From Globisporangium splendens (Eukaryota; Oomycota; Peronosporomycetes; Pythiales; Pythiaceae), in NCBI GenBank assembly GCA_006386115.1, contig VFIW01000028.1:404512-468511 (forward strand): DNA of 64,000 bases, in the 5' to 3' direction. The position numbers and the translations under genes were made by a program. A model generated the notes under the pieces. That model was not told where the DNA came from. It saw nothing but the letters and a program-made list of their open reading frames with translations, and did no database searches. Within the stretch, counting starts at the first letter, position 1, and every line of letters begins with the position of its first letter. Of this stretch, positions 51,862-63,566 are shown piece after piece.

Positions 51862-54800
51862 GATCAGCTGATCCGCTTGGAAGGTAAGGCTTTAGTCTAC
51901 CCACATAAAATGTAGGGTGTAGACGCATGCGTGTAGGTATGTCTAGCGTGTAGGCATCACCATTGCATTTAACCACCTTGAACGGTCCAATGAACCTTGG
52001 CAGAAGCTTCGAGCTTCCCAAGTTGGACACTGCATGTTCAGGCAGATTTGCCGCACTAAGCAATACAAGATCATTGATCTTATACACTTGCTTGTTCTTC
52101 CTTCCGCTCTTGTCTGCTTGTTCCTTTTGCAGATCCTGAGCCTTCGCGATTGCGTCTCGAACAAACCTCACAACGGCTTGTCTCCTCACAACAAAGTCAT
52201 CGACTTGCTGCACCTCACGACTAGTGATGTCGTTGAGGGGTTTCATCGAGTCAAAGTTCGCTTTCAACTCGGCAACAGCATTCAGGTCATACGACGACTG
52301 CGGCTTATTGCCTTTAGCCGTAGTCCCTCCCCCACTTAAGGTAGAAACCTCACCCATTATGGAAGCAGGCACTCGGGGATGAATGCCATAGTTCACATAA
52401 AATGGAGAGTGACCTGTCGAGACATGCGTGGAGTTGTTCAACGCAAACTCGGCAAGAGGGAGAAACTCACTCCACTCTTTGAAAGACGTCGCATAACTGC
52501 GCAACACGTCTTCAAGGACACGATTCACTCGTTCAGTTTGACCGTCCGTTTCAGGATGTGCCGCTGTTGACATGGACAACCTGGTGTCCAGAAGTCCGAA
52601 CAGTGCACGCCAAAACTTGGACGTAAACCGAGTGTCACGGTCAGACACGATCTCAACGGGCAGGCCATGCAGACGGAATACGACGTCTACAAAGACCTTG
52701 GCCGTCATTTCGGCTGAGATCTTGTCCGAAACCGGCGCAAGATGGACCATCTTGCTGAATCGGTCCACAAACACAAGGATGCCATTGCGTCCGTGTTTGT
52801 CACGTGGAAGTCCGAATATGAAATCCATACTCACAGACTTCCAACTGTCCTGAGGGACAGCCAATGAACGAAGTGGCGCCTGAGTGGAACCAGAAGGTTT
52901 CACTCGTTGGCAGATCTCGCAAGTCCTCACATACTTGCGAACCCACTTGTACATGTGTGGCCAGTAGTAATCCCGGGAAAGACTGAGAAACGTCTTCTCA
53001 CGTCCGAGATGGCCACCCGAAGGACTGTCATGGTACTCATACAAGAGTCGATGACGCAGACCTTCGTCGTTGGGAACAACAACCCTTGCTGTATCCCCTT
53101 GTTCAACCGCATAGTACAACAATCCATTGTGTACTCGGAAGCGGTGAACTCGCGACCTTGTGCGCGACGGAAGACCTTGCAGTGCTTTGTCCGAAGGGTC
53201 CTTGAAGTACTTCAACAAGTCCTGACATGTTTCGTCAGACTTGTACCTTTCGACGATCTCTTCTCGCACTGTAGTCGCAGCTCGCACCGCGATCGCTTGA
53301 ACATCTTCACAGAGTCGACACGCTCCGTCCGTGTCTTCACTCTTGGTCTTCGGATCGTAATCCGGACGTCTTGAAAGCGCATCGGCTAAGATGTTCGTCT
53401 TGCCTGGCTTGTAGTGTACAACAAAGTTGTACTCTGCAAAGAAGGAGAACCATCTCGCCATTCTTTGCGACAAATGAGGAGTCTTTACCGCTGTACGCAG
53501 CGGCGCATGATCTGTGTAGATCGCAAAGCGCTCCTCGCCAAGCAGGTAGACACGGAACTTGACCAAAGAATACTTCATCGCAAGAAGTTCTTTGTCATGA
53601 ACTGGGTAGTTCCGTTCTGCGGGTCGGAGTTGTCGTGACTGATACGACACAACTCGCTCATGACCCTCATCATCGTGTTGCATCAACGCGCAACCGATGG
53701 CATAGTCGCTTGCATCGCAAACCACATGAAAAGGCTTGTCGTGGTTTGCAATTGCCAGCACGGGAGCTTCTCGCAAACTCCTCTTGACTTCGGCAAATGC
53801 CATTTGGTGGTCACTGGACCACTCCCACTCAATGTCCTTCTTCAGGAGCTGTGTGAGCGGTTGCACCAACGCTGCATAATTGCGCGTGTACTTGTGCAAG
53901 TAGTTGGCCAGACCCAGCCATTGTCTCAGCTGTTTGACGTTCTGAGGCACAGGCCAATCGTCAATAGCTTTGACCTTCTCCGGATCAACTCGAACGCCAT
54001 GCTTTCCCACAAAGCAACCGAGAACGGGGATCTCTGGTGCAAAGAATATGCACTTCTTCAAGTTTGCGTAGAGCTTGTTCTCTCGCATGACCTGAAAGAC
54101 TTGACGGAGATGGTCAAGATGAACATCAACGTCAGACTTTTCACCCGTGGTTTTACTATGAACGAAAATATCGTCAAAGTAACTAGGTGCAAACCCTCTC
54201 AATGGACGAAGTAGATTCGTGACCATCCTATTGAAAGTCGCAGGAGCGTTCTTCAAACCCTGTGGCATCACTAACCATTCCCACAGCATACCACTCGGGG
54301 TACTCACTGCGGTTAGTGGAACATCGTCTTCGCGCATTCGAATCTAATAGGACCCATCTTTCAGATCGGTAGCACTAAAGATGGCGCTGCCAACCATTCC
54401 ATCAAGGATCATGTCCTTGCGTGGAACCGGAGTCTGGGCTGGAATTGTCGCGTCGTTCAGCTTGTTGAAAGCGTGAACAATGCGCCAACCTCCAGTTGCC
54501 TTCTTCACACAGAAGGTTGGGCTACAATGTGGAGACTTGCTCTCTCGCACATGCCCAGCCTTAGCACGTTGCGCAAAGAACTCGTCGATCGCAACTACTT
54601 GTTCTCTTGGCAACGGCCACTGCCGTGTGATACAATACTTCGTGCCAGGAAGTATGTCAATCTCATGACGAATGCCTCTATCGAATGGCAGTTCGTCCGG
54701 CACCTTGTCTGGGAATATGTCCTCATATTCCTTGACAAGTTCATACACGGGGTTCGTCTTGAGGGCGTCCCACGACTGCTCCTCGAACCTCTCCTTCCGT

Positions 54801-56957
54801 GTCTTCTCATCGAACACTTCAGCCTCCGTTGCTGATACCGTGTTGATGTCTTCTGCATCGTCAACATCGACGATCATGCAGACCTGCGAAATTTCGCCTT
54901 TCGCTAGGCTACGCTTCAGCGTCTTCTTGCTCATCCACGGCAAGGAAATCAACTCTTCGACTGAGCTTGGAGGATTTTCGACTTCAATGTGACGCATTAC
55001 GTTGCTGTCACCATCTTCATTGTAGACCAAGACGTTCACGTATTCACTCGAAGTGACTCTTGCTTGGACACTTCCTTCGTCATCTTGACTTGTACCTTGA
55101 TCAGGGGCACACGTTGCGCTTGCAACACTTGACGATAATTGCTTCTTTTTCTTGGTCATCTTGTCTCGGGATGGCTCTTCGGCTCTTTTCCCATTCATTT
55201 CTTCCACGCACATCGCCTCACTCTTAGGGTCGATGGCAAAGGAGACAGTCTTTTGTTGGCGCCTGACTGCTCCACCTCCAGTAGTCTTCTTCAAGATGGG
55301 TACCGCTCGTGAACATGGGGGGCCATCGCACACCGCAATATCACGAGGGTCATCTGGGATCTCTTCCACAGATGTGTAAACCCACACCACTTCGTCCGTT
55401 GTTGTGCAGCACAAGTCAACATCACGTGACTTGTCAACAGAGATCTTCATCTTCATCCAGTCAATGCCGGGTTGGTAACCTTCAACCACAGCATGCCCAG
55501 GATGATGTCGAACTTGTTATCGAGGTCGAGTAAAATGAACTCGTCTTCACCTCGGAAATCTTCACACTCCATCGCCAAGCGCACCACGCGCTTCGGCATC
55601 TTCACAGCCGACCCGTTGGCCAACCGGACGATCATCGTCTTCTCTTCATTCGCACCAGGCACGAAGACACCATGCCTGACGATCACTTCATTTCGAACAA
55701 AGTTGTTCGACGCACCAGTGTCAACCAAAGCACGTAGAGGCGTTGCAATACCGTCTACATGAACTTTGAGAACGATCAAACTTGACGTTTGACTGACACT
55801 GTTCTCACTCGTGGAAACTGCATGTGCATCATGCACATTGGGGCCAGAGTCCTGTGTTTCCACAACATCCACAGTCCTCTTTTCCGGGCCAGTAGGAGGC
55901 CCCGCCCCTACTGTCCATTCCCGTTTTTTTGGCCCAGGTGACCGATCGAACCGACGACCGTAAGAACGATCGTGGTTGTTCGAACGAGCACCCTGTGTCG
56001 TTTGCCGACCCGGCAAAGACACCTTGCAGTTCCGAGCGAAGTGACCTGACTTCCCGCAACGGAAACACTTCCCATCGTTGCAAGGACGCTCACTTCCAGG
56101 TGTGAAAATGTACGAGATATCCATCGGTTCTGGACCATCATGCGCAACATTCGATTGCCGCATTGGTCTCGACGCAAACCCTTGGAACTTCGCTTGCTTC
56201 ATGCTGAACTCTTCTTGCATGGCACGTTCAATGGCTTCGTCCAGCGTCTTGGGATACTCGCGGAACAGTTGGTTCCGAATCGGACCATCGCTCAGACCCG
56301 CCATGAACGTCACAACTTGCGTCGAAACGTCAATCGGCTCGTCAACGATGCTCGACACCAAGTAGCGAGCACGTTGTGCATACGAGTGAAGTCGAAACGG
56401 CCTTGACGAAGCTTGAGGAACTCGGCGCGCGCACGGAACTCGCTCTGCGGAGGTTCAAACGCCTTCTTGAGTTCGGTCTTGAAGTCTTCGTAGCTGGGGA
56501 AGCAGTTTAGATCCGACAAACGCTTGCCATACGCCCAGCTCTTCGCACGACCCGCAAGGTTGGACATCGCGAACAACACTTGCTGCGAAGGGTCTCGCAG
56601 TTGTCTTGCAGTGATGGCTGCATTCAACTCGACGAACCATCGTGAGAGGGGTTCGTTCTCTCCACCGCGATACGGAGAGACGTCAAGCTTCAGTGGCACC
56701 GTCCTGAGTGAGGAAACAGGGGTTGCGACCTGCTTCCGGGAGGACATGATCTCGTGGTGCATGAAGCTGACCACCGCGCTCTTCTGGTCTTCCGGAGACG
56801 CCGATCGAAGCAGACTGACCACAGCAGCCTCTCCGATGACATCTCGCATGCGCTCAAGTGCCATCCACTCATGAGAAGACAAGTGAGGGAAACCCTCAAT
56901 AGTCAACTCGACAGTTTCCGGTACTGCTGGACCGAGTGGGGTTCCTGTAGCATCCAT
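51143..56957 (-). pseudogene. element B gag-pol, two frameshifts and one stop
   Basis: Gag starts at ATG 56957. A single-base loss near 56395 (against A) breaks the capsid frame. The next frame (from 56361) has the CCHC knuckle CFRCGKSGHFARNC and runs on in frame into protease (VDTGASNNFV), showing that gag and pol are one reading frame in this family. A second one-base loss near 55475 and a TAG at 54342-54344 (the Gln codon of the YQIRM block) interrupt the protease-RT region. From 54337 to 51143 the frame is intact: RT (YFDDIFVHS), RNase H, HHCC-DDE integrase, IGPFKVVKCNGDAYTL and chromodomain RVRWRGYPPSSDTWEP. Confidence 0.9.
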
Positions 56958-57083
56958 GTCCCAGACAAGGATGCTCGCAGGGTCTTCGGTCTTGGACAGG
57001 AATGCGCGACGTGCTCAAAGCCGCGTCGTCAAACCTTTTCGCTTCACTGGGTCGCTAGAAGGACCGCTCGAAGTGCTACCAGG

Positions 57084-57721
57084 TGTAGAAGGGCGCTGTT
57101 CCAAACAGTCCCTTAAACACGGCACACACGCTTGTGCCAGAGGAAGCGTCTCCCGACTTGGAGGGAGGAAGGAAGACTTGAGGGCTTGGTGGTAAAATTG
57201 CAACTGAATTAAAAATGCTTATGGTTCCAGTCGCTACTTACGAATGAACCCCAAGGGATCCTACAGGTTTTATAACTAAAACCTAAACATGCACAATAAA
57301 ACCTATGAATATGATATATAAAACCTTGGGTACACTGAGGTTGAACCTACGGGATCTTCGAGAAGCTTGAACTTGAAGTCCCGTGGAAAATTCCCTGCAA
57401 AGTGATTGGCTACAGCCACTCACTTTAGGTGGCAGAGACACGTTGATCTCATCACCAGTGCAGTTTCCCAAGTAGGAACCATCACTCAGTACTTGATTAG
57501 TACATGGATGTCATCACTCTGTACTGATTAGTACATGTGAACAATATTCTGCACTGATCAGCACAGAGAGCGCTCGTGACGTCACATGTGCATGTGGGGA
57601 CTGTCGTACCGTAATCCCTTTGTTAATTGTCTCTCCACAATGCACAGTGAAGGTGGTGTGTGGCACACTAAATCTGGGAACAGATCCACCTTCATGTAAT
57701 GGCTAGGTATAGCCCATTACA
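57084..57721 (-). repeat. 5' LTR of element B
   Basis: 638 bp, shorter than the 3' LTR partly because a short TGACGTCA-containing segment (about 50569-50577) is missing. Its right edge abuts the TSD GAGGC at 57722. Confidence 0.88.
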
Positions 57722-58226
57722 GAGGCAACTCGCTATTTCCCGATGATGCAGACACCTGCGCATCAGACTCGGAATCCACATCGAAGAGTAAGTCTTCGAG
57801 GGGATCAACAGCTTCCAGTTCACAATTGGGCGCGTCCAGCGAGAGAAGGATGTTTCTCGCTGCATTCACCAGGTCGGGGTTAGCGGACGCTAAACCTCCT
57901 CGACCGAGAACCTCCACCGTTGCCACGCTTTCCGACGCTCCATCGTCGAAAATAGCAACCGCCACGGTGCTTCCGCTCGTTTCTCCGTGAGGAGATCCCT
58001 CCTCACGACGCTTCTTCCGTGAAGGCTCATTCAAGAGGACCGCGGACGACGAACGATTCGCTTCGTTTCGCTTGAGATTCGAACGGTAAACGGAAGAAGA
58101 CTCGGCTTCTTCCTCGCGATCGTCACACACGACATTTGTCGTGGTGCTACTCGCAGGACTGTTGCAAGGAGTCACCTCCTCGCTACTCGACTCATAGTCA
58201 ACAGCATCGCTGTCGATCGAAGACAT
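57722..58226 (-). pseudogene. family-2 antisense ORF, N-terminal part
   Basis: It starts at ATG 58226 and runs to the element B insertion; the first five bases on the left (57722-57726) are the TSD. Ser/Glu/Asp-rich: SSIDSDAVDYESSSEE, then a basic SRKKRREE that resembles a nuclear signal, then acidic EAVDPLEDLLFDVDSESD. The frame continues at 50076 on the other side of element B. On the + strand this region is the 3' internal end of the family-2 element, just before its polypurine tract at about 58424-58435, so the frame is antisense to the element, as in family 1. Confidence 0.55.
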
Positions 58227-58435
58227 TTGTACGAGGCTCACCTCGCACAGCTTGCAGCGTCTGAATAGCTCTCTGTTGGGTACGACGCACACTGAGAACT
58301 GAGCCCGCCAGACTCAGTGCTCTGCCTTCTGTGGCCAGTTCCTCCGAACATGGAAGAACACCAAAGAACACAGAAAGGCACAGAATGATTGGTCGTGAGC
58401 GTTTCCACGTGACCAATCACTTTACGGGGGGATGA

Positions 58436-58845
58436 TGTAATGGGGCTCCCCATTACATGGGTTCCCGGGTCAGGAGAGTGTGGGTTTTCACCCACATGGG
58501 TTTTACCACCTCTCCCAAACCCACCCACCACGTACAGTTGGTGACACATTAACATGTGTCACTCATGAACACTGTACATAGCCATTTGCATATTAGCCAA
58601 TAGGACTAAGCCATCAGGATTTAATCCCATTGGACGATAGTCGGACTGGACACCCGACTATCTACCAATGAGAGACACCGTAGGTTTCAGTCACCAGGAC
58701 TGCATATTAGCACTTTAACAATTCAATTCACTTCTCAATTTGCACGTTAGCGCGCAAAGCTTCCTCCTCTCTCTCTAGACACAGCGTTACCGCTGTGCCC
58801 TTCCTCCCACCTGCGCTTCCTCAACGCACGTGCACGCCGTGTAAC
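58436..58845 (+). repeat. family-2 LTR, right copy
   Basis: It starts TGTAATGGGG-CT-CCCCATTACA (a terminal palindrome) after a G-rich polypurine tract. It contains GTGGGTTTTCACCCACATGG, ATAGTCGG...CCGACTAT and GCACGTTAGCGCGCAAAGC shared with the left copy. The right end is uncertain by tens of bases. Confidence 0.65.
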
Positions 58846-58983
58846 GACTCCCGTCTGAGGTGGGGTGAAGAATGACGGTTGTTGATGCTGTTGTGCAAAA
58901 TGTAGAGTGAGGAGATTGGATTGAGTTTTATCGGAGGGGAAAAGCTCGAGGCTGACAAACCCAGCACACATCTCAGTTCGCAC

Positions 58984-60061
58984 TTATGAGAAATTCGTAT
59001 TTAGTATGACAGTTAATGTAGTTCCTCGAGCAAGTGTGGACCTGCAAAAGCTTGGGTGCTTCTTGATGGCAGTCACGAGACCTTTGAAGTTGTCTTCGGG
59101 GAGTACACCAGGGTGGAAAAAGCAGCTTCTCCAGAGACACTCGTCAAGCACCGCAGCGACCTGCTTCACGCTGATGGTGCCTCGCATTGCCTGCAAGCAA
59201 GTAGTGTCAGAGAGTGTTTTACCCAAGCGGTAAAAAGTCTTCACTTACCTTGATTTTGGATTTGAGTATCGCTTCCCAGCGTCCTTCGATGCTGTCCGCC
59301 CCGGTCTTTGGATCCACAAGATTCTTGGAATGATTCGCCCATGTATGTTTGTACCGTTTCTGCGATAAGAGCCGTCAACGTCGGCTTCGTTCGGTCCGAC
59401 AAAGTGATAGCGGCAAACCATTTGCGGCTGTTCCTGTTGTAGCCACCAAACACCCAACACTCCGCATAGCGCTTTCCGCGTCCGCACCTCGCTTTCTTTG
59501 CGAGTGGCATTTCGTCTATCTCCACCACACGACCAGGACCCCACCTAGCAAATAGAAATTAACGACACAAAAATTAGCTTCATCCTCACACGCACCGAGT
59601 AAAACAACATACCTTCATGCCTATGGTGAGTAGTTCTTTCGAGCAGTACCCACGACAAATATCGAACCATTCGGTAGCAGCTCTAGGACTGACCTTCACG
59701 TACTGGACAACCTTAGTCGCAGACTCGCCGGCGGCCAAGTAGAATAGGAGCATTGCAAGTTTCGCAAGAGGCAGCTTCGAATGCTGAAAAGCGTACCTGT
59801 GTAGAGAGGTGTGTTTGGTTTTAAAGCAGTGAATAGCCACACGCTCGCTACAAAAGTAAACAAATCTGATCTTCTGTAGGAATTTGTTCTTAACGAATGC
59901 AAATTTGGTTGCTCTACATCATCTGCTGTTGGATACACTCGTGACGCGAACGCGTCTCGCAATAGCTTGCTGTTGCAGAAGTGTGAAATATCAGGCGTCA
60001 ATCGCATTTCGTCGTTGTCGTCGCCAGTGTGTGTAGATGTACCAGTAGGCGACATCTGCAT
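58984..60061 (-). pseudogene. ISXO2/Merlin-like DDE transposase gene, decayed
   Basis: Segments in order on the minus strand: SKLPLAKLAMLLFYLAAGES and SPRAATEWFDICR (about 59790-59600); after a GT-AG intron, VVEIDEMPLAKKARCGRGKR with the first catalytic Asp, then YAECWVFGGYNR; then, in another frame, ANHSKNLVDPKTGADSIEGR with the third acidic residue; then, after a second intron (gtaagt...cag), AMRGTISVKQVAAVLDECLW. These match the N-to-C order of ISXO2-type transposases. The stretch with the second catalytic Asp is deleted between VQTYMG and ANHS, with a frame change, and the first intron joins out of frame. Terminal repeats were not found. Catalytically dead. Confidence 0.65.
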
Positions 60062-60154
60062 AGCTCGTTTCTCAAAAACAGGGCAATGATATTATAATAG
60101 TTGGGGTGTTGGGACCTTTCCTCACGAATGTCCGTCCCATCCGCATTATTTGCA

Positions 60155-61627
60155 TCAATGTGTCTGTGGCGTGAGTTGCGCAGGGTAGTACGCGCCGTTC
60201 ACCACTGGCGGAGTCTCCTGGCCGTATGCAGAGCGGCTCGCTCGGCGCCTATGCAATCTCATGCCGCAGAATGCGCAAATGAGAAGGAGAATGACACCAA
60301 GCACACTGACAACGACAATCAGGACCGTCTCGGTCGTGCTGAGGCCGTTGCCGTTGCTGTCGCTCGATGCGCTTCCCGAGTCACTGCCTCCGAACAACGG
60401 ACTCGCCGGACTGGTGGAACCACTGCTCGATGGGTAAGCCGTCGTGGACACAGCGCCTTCCGCGCACGAGCCCTCTGGACAGTAGAACGTGACGGACTGG
60501 TTCGTCGCGTAGGAAGTGTAATACGTCTTGAGGAACGTGTCGCCGATGATCCACGCGCCACCGAGGTCTCCGCTGGAGCCCGTTGGGAGCAGCCCGACCA
60601 CCACATATTGCGAATCTGGGACCGAGATCACGTAGTCCTTGCCCTCGAGGTAGAACGTGTAGTCGTCAAACGTGAGCCCCAAGCGCGGTAGCGACACGGT
60701 GCGTGGGCACAAGTACACGCTGCTCGCTTCGTTCGTCTCGTCGGAGATGCCGCACCCGTTCGGCGTCAAGTATGACGACACAAACGAATTAAAGATCGCC
60801 GTTGGCATGTACAGCAGCGAGGTGCCCGTGTCGACGATGGCGCGGCAACTCGATGTGCCCCCCGATGTGTAGGTTGCGCTGCTGCACGGGAACACGGCGG
60901 TCTCGTTGCCGACTTGGAACGCCGTCATGCCAACCGTCCAGTGTGTCTCCTCCTTCAGCGAAAGGCTGTGCGGTTTCAGGTTGTTCTTGGAAATGTAATC
61001 CTCGTCGACGCCATTGAGCATGAGGAACGAGCCGTCCGAGTTGGCTTCTTCCGTAAGGAACACCGAGAAGCTCGTCAAGTAGTCGATGAACTGACCTCCG
61101 GGCGTTGGAATTGTCGCGAGCGATTGATATGCGAGTCCCAGCAGACCTTGCGACCCACCTGGCAGCAGACTTGATGACGACGTCCGCAATACGTTGCTTC
61201 CCTGCGCGATGCCGACGACGTAGTTGTCCACGGAGACTTCGCCGATTTGCACCGTTGCATATGCGCCTTGGATGCACACCGTGCCGGAACCGTACGTGAT
61301 CGAAACGGATTTCGACGGACACGTGGACGAGCAGCTCGTGCCACTCACGTACGAGCACGAGACCCAGAGGTCTGACGAGCCCGTGTCGACCAGGACCGTG
61401 TACGTCGAGCCGTCGATCTTGATGTTCGCAAAGTAGCTGTCGCCTTCGTAATTCACGAGCGGGATCTCATTCGAGCTGCTGCCGGTGCTGGCGCTCTTCT
61501 TGAGCCGTCGCGACCCAGACTTGACCGAGAGCGCGCGCTGGCGTGTCAGCGGGATCTTGCCGTTAGACGCGATGATCGCCGCTGCGGCGCTGGACGCTGA
61601 GGACGAAGAAGAGCTGCTGGTGCTCAT
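60155..61627 (-). CDS. pepsin-like (A1) aspartic protease with C-terminal membrane anchor
   Basis: 490 residues from ATG 61627, single exon. Layout as in 37888-39366: Ser/Ala-rich start, GKIPLTRQRALS, VLVDTGSSDLW (Asp81), AIVDTGTSLLYMP, GAWIIGDTFLKTYYTSY, Ser-rich stalk, membrane segment TVLIVVVSVLGVILLLICAF with CGMRLHRRRAS after it, tail ending TPQTH. It is nearly identical to 37888-39366 through the catalytic domain; differences cluster in the Cys loop before the last third (GCGISDETNEASSVYLC here, GCVVADETEAASSAVYVC there) and in the stalk. No signal peptide is visible. The two genes were probably a tandem pair before the transposon nest grew between them. Confidence 0.88.
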   Translation of the reverse strand: MSTSSSSSSSASSAAAAIIASNGKIPLTRQRALSVKSGSRRLKKSASTGSSSNEIPLVNYEGDSYFANIKIDGSTYTVLVDTGSSDLWVSCSYVSGTSCSSTCPSKSVSITYGSGTVCIQGAYATVQIGEVSVDNYVVGIAQGSNVLRTSSSSLLPGGSQGLLGLAYQSLATIPTPGGQFIDYLTSFSVFLTEEANSDGSFLMLNGVDEDYISKNNLKPHSLSLKEETHWTVGMTAFQVGNETAVFPCSSATYTSGGTSSCRAIVDTGTSLLYMPTAIFNSFVSSYLTPNGCGISDETNEASSVYLCPRTVSLPRLGLTFDDYTFYLEGKDYVISVPDSQYVVVGLLPTGSSGDLGGAWIIGDTFLKTYYTSYATNQSVTFYCPEGSCAEGAVSTTAYPSSSGSTSPASPLFGGSDSGSASSDSNGNGLSTTETVLIVVVSVLGVILLLICAFCGMRLHRRRASRSAYGQETPPVVNGAYYPAQLTPQTH

Positions 61628-63566
61628 GGCTGTAGTTCTTCTTTGTCAGTGAGACGAGCGCTTGAGTGGGTAGATTGTAAAATGGGGTCCGACGAGCTCT
61701 TCAACCTGGGTGAACAGTCTCACTTGGTGCCGTACCGTAAAAAGAAGAATGCAAGGGTGGACTTGGTCCGAGTCTCACGTGGCGCCGTTTACGCAAGTGT
61801 AAGTCGCCGTCGTCAATTGGAAGATAATCGCGAGTCGTGTCTCTTCTCAAGAGAACAAGAGGGTGCAACTGGTCATAATGCCCACACGTGTCTCGCTGTC
61901 GGATCGAATGTACCTATTCTGACGCCGTGCTGAGCTGGGGCACCTTTTCAAAATGCTCCTTCTTTCCTGCTATCTCTTGGATTTCTCTGCAGATGCGACG
62001 GCCGCAATCACCTACAGAGGCAGGAGCCCGGTGTCATGTGACAAAGGAGGAACGAAAGGAGAAAAGAAACAAGAAATCAAAGCACTCATAAAACAGCGGA
62101 TAGAAAAAGCACAGACGCATGTGCGCTGTCCCATGTCACAGAGTTACGCCTTTTTCGTAAATATTATCTAACACACAGTCCGTTTCCGTGATAAAAAGTA
62201 AAGAACAAGGGTGATTGATTCATTCACCCAGACACTGAGGGTTGTTCATAACCGCCTGCATTGTGCACTGTGATGCTATTGGTTACTTTTGGGGAATGCT
62301 TTTCTACAACGAAAGAACATGTCTTGCTTTTCTTGCACAGTATCTGCCAATCAGACAAAAAATGTTTTATTGCACAAATTTCACCAATCACAATGAACTT
62401 GCGTTATTTCAGTCAAACCTCTCTCGACTCCACACTCATCAGTCTACACGAAGCAGCACACAGCAAAACGTGATGCATTTTGCGGAGTTGAGCAATACGC
62501 TCCACAGAGAGATGGACGGCGACATGTTTTTGATAATGGTCCCGCTTGCGGTGGCAATTTCTACGACAAAGCGAGTAAAAAACGAATAAAAAAGTGACCC
62601 GAGATCGACTGTCGTGGAATCTGCACGAGGGTTTTCTTCAGCAGGAATCATAGTTTAAGCAACACTACCGAATGGGTCGCGGCTGCCTCGAGAGACTCCT
62701 CCAGACTGTGGCCCCCGCCTGACCGTCGATCGTCTGCAGTCTGTTCGAAGAGGCGCCAGTCATGAACCCTTGTCGCTTGATGGAACGCTCCAGTTATGTG
62801 CTCGCTGGCTTGCAGTGGGCACCTATCACCACGTGCACCTTATTGCTGAGACCAGTCGCTTTGCTCTTTTCTTCGAACTGTTTATCGCGTGTTGGATGCG
62901 ATAAACAAGTCGGTGGAGCTTCAAATGATATTTCCAATGGTGTCATTGACAGTCGGACTTTGGGTAAGAAAAACCCTTCAATAATGGACTATCTGGACCG
63001 AGAATCTCCGTATCTAGAGTAACACTCGTTTTGGACTTGTAGGAGAGATTGTGCGTGCTCTCGGGGCGAATGCTGACTGCTGCTATTCAAGCGGTGCGAT
63101 GAGGCTCTCGAGATATTCTCTGTGGATCCGACCTGGAAAGTCCCATACATTTCATTTTATCCAATCAGTGTCTGACAACAAACTCGCAGATTTTGAGTAA
63201 TTCTATTGGCCAAATTGGAATCTTTTTACAGCAAATCATAGCATTCGATGGCAACTGGGGTTGTGGCTGCTGCTATTGGCCCCAATTGGGTAGTTTGATC
63301 TGGGTGAAGCGAGTTGGGTCCTTGCTGGTCTTTGCATTTATTGCATATATAGACACAATCCTATTTATTTGTGTTCGTTGGGTGACAAACATCAAACTGG
63401 TGGCGTATTATGCGCCTCTCTCTCATCTGTCACGCATCACCACACCATCCGTACACAGACTGTGGCAGCAGCACGAGAGCACAATTGGCTGGCTGCAGTA
63501 CGAAGGGAGGGGAGAATTGAGACCACTCGAGCAGATCCAAAGCAGCATATCGAAGAGAGAACAGCG
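61628..63566. other. intergenic, partly duplicated protease upstream region
   Basis: The first ~540 bp resemble the region upstream of the protease at 37888-39366. The rest (62170-63566) holds only short frames without homology and no clear Inr+FPR site for eIF3d. Confidence 0.45.

Larger units (their letters stand above)
50077..57721 (-). mobile_element. Ty3/Gypsy chromodomain retrotransposon, family 1, element B
   Basis: This is a complete 7645-bp element in opposite orientation to A, TSD GAGGC, with LTRs of 638 bp (5', high coordinates) and 647 bp (3', low coordinates). The same primer-binding-site-like sequence and polypurine tract as in A are present. The sense strand (-) carries gag-pol with two single-base frameshifts and one stop. 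The + strand carries an intact antisense frame at 50800-51861. It is inserted inside the antisense frame of the family-2 element. Confidence 0.92.
40133..58850 (+). mobile_element. family-2 Ty3/Gypsy element, nested and incomplete
   Basis: This composite is defined by two related LTR copies that start with TGTAATG. The left copy (40133-40309 continuing at 47965-48126) is split by element A. The right copy starts at 58436 after a purine-rich tract (ACGGGGGGATGA). Between them lie a junction marked N, the 3' end of a pol gene with chromodomain (48469-49450, +), and an antisense frame split by element B. Most of gag-pol is missing at the N. The outer ends have no recognisable target duplication, and the right LTR end (about 58845) is approximate, so the two LTRs may come from different insertions. 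Confidence 0.6.

Noticed and set aside
52572..53374. Other antisense frames along gag-pol of both elements (for instance 155 codons at 52907-53374 and 44653-45120)
   Set aside because: They are the same in A and B only because the sense frame there is conserved; the amino acid changes do not favour the antisense frame and there is no start-site or promoter support.
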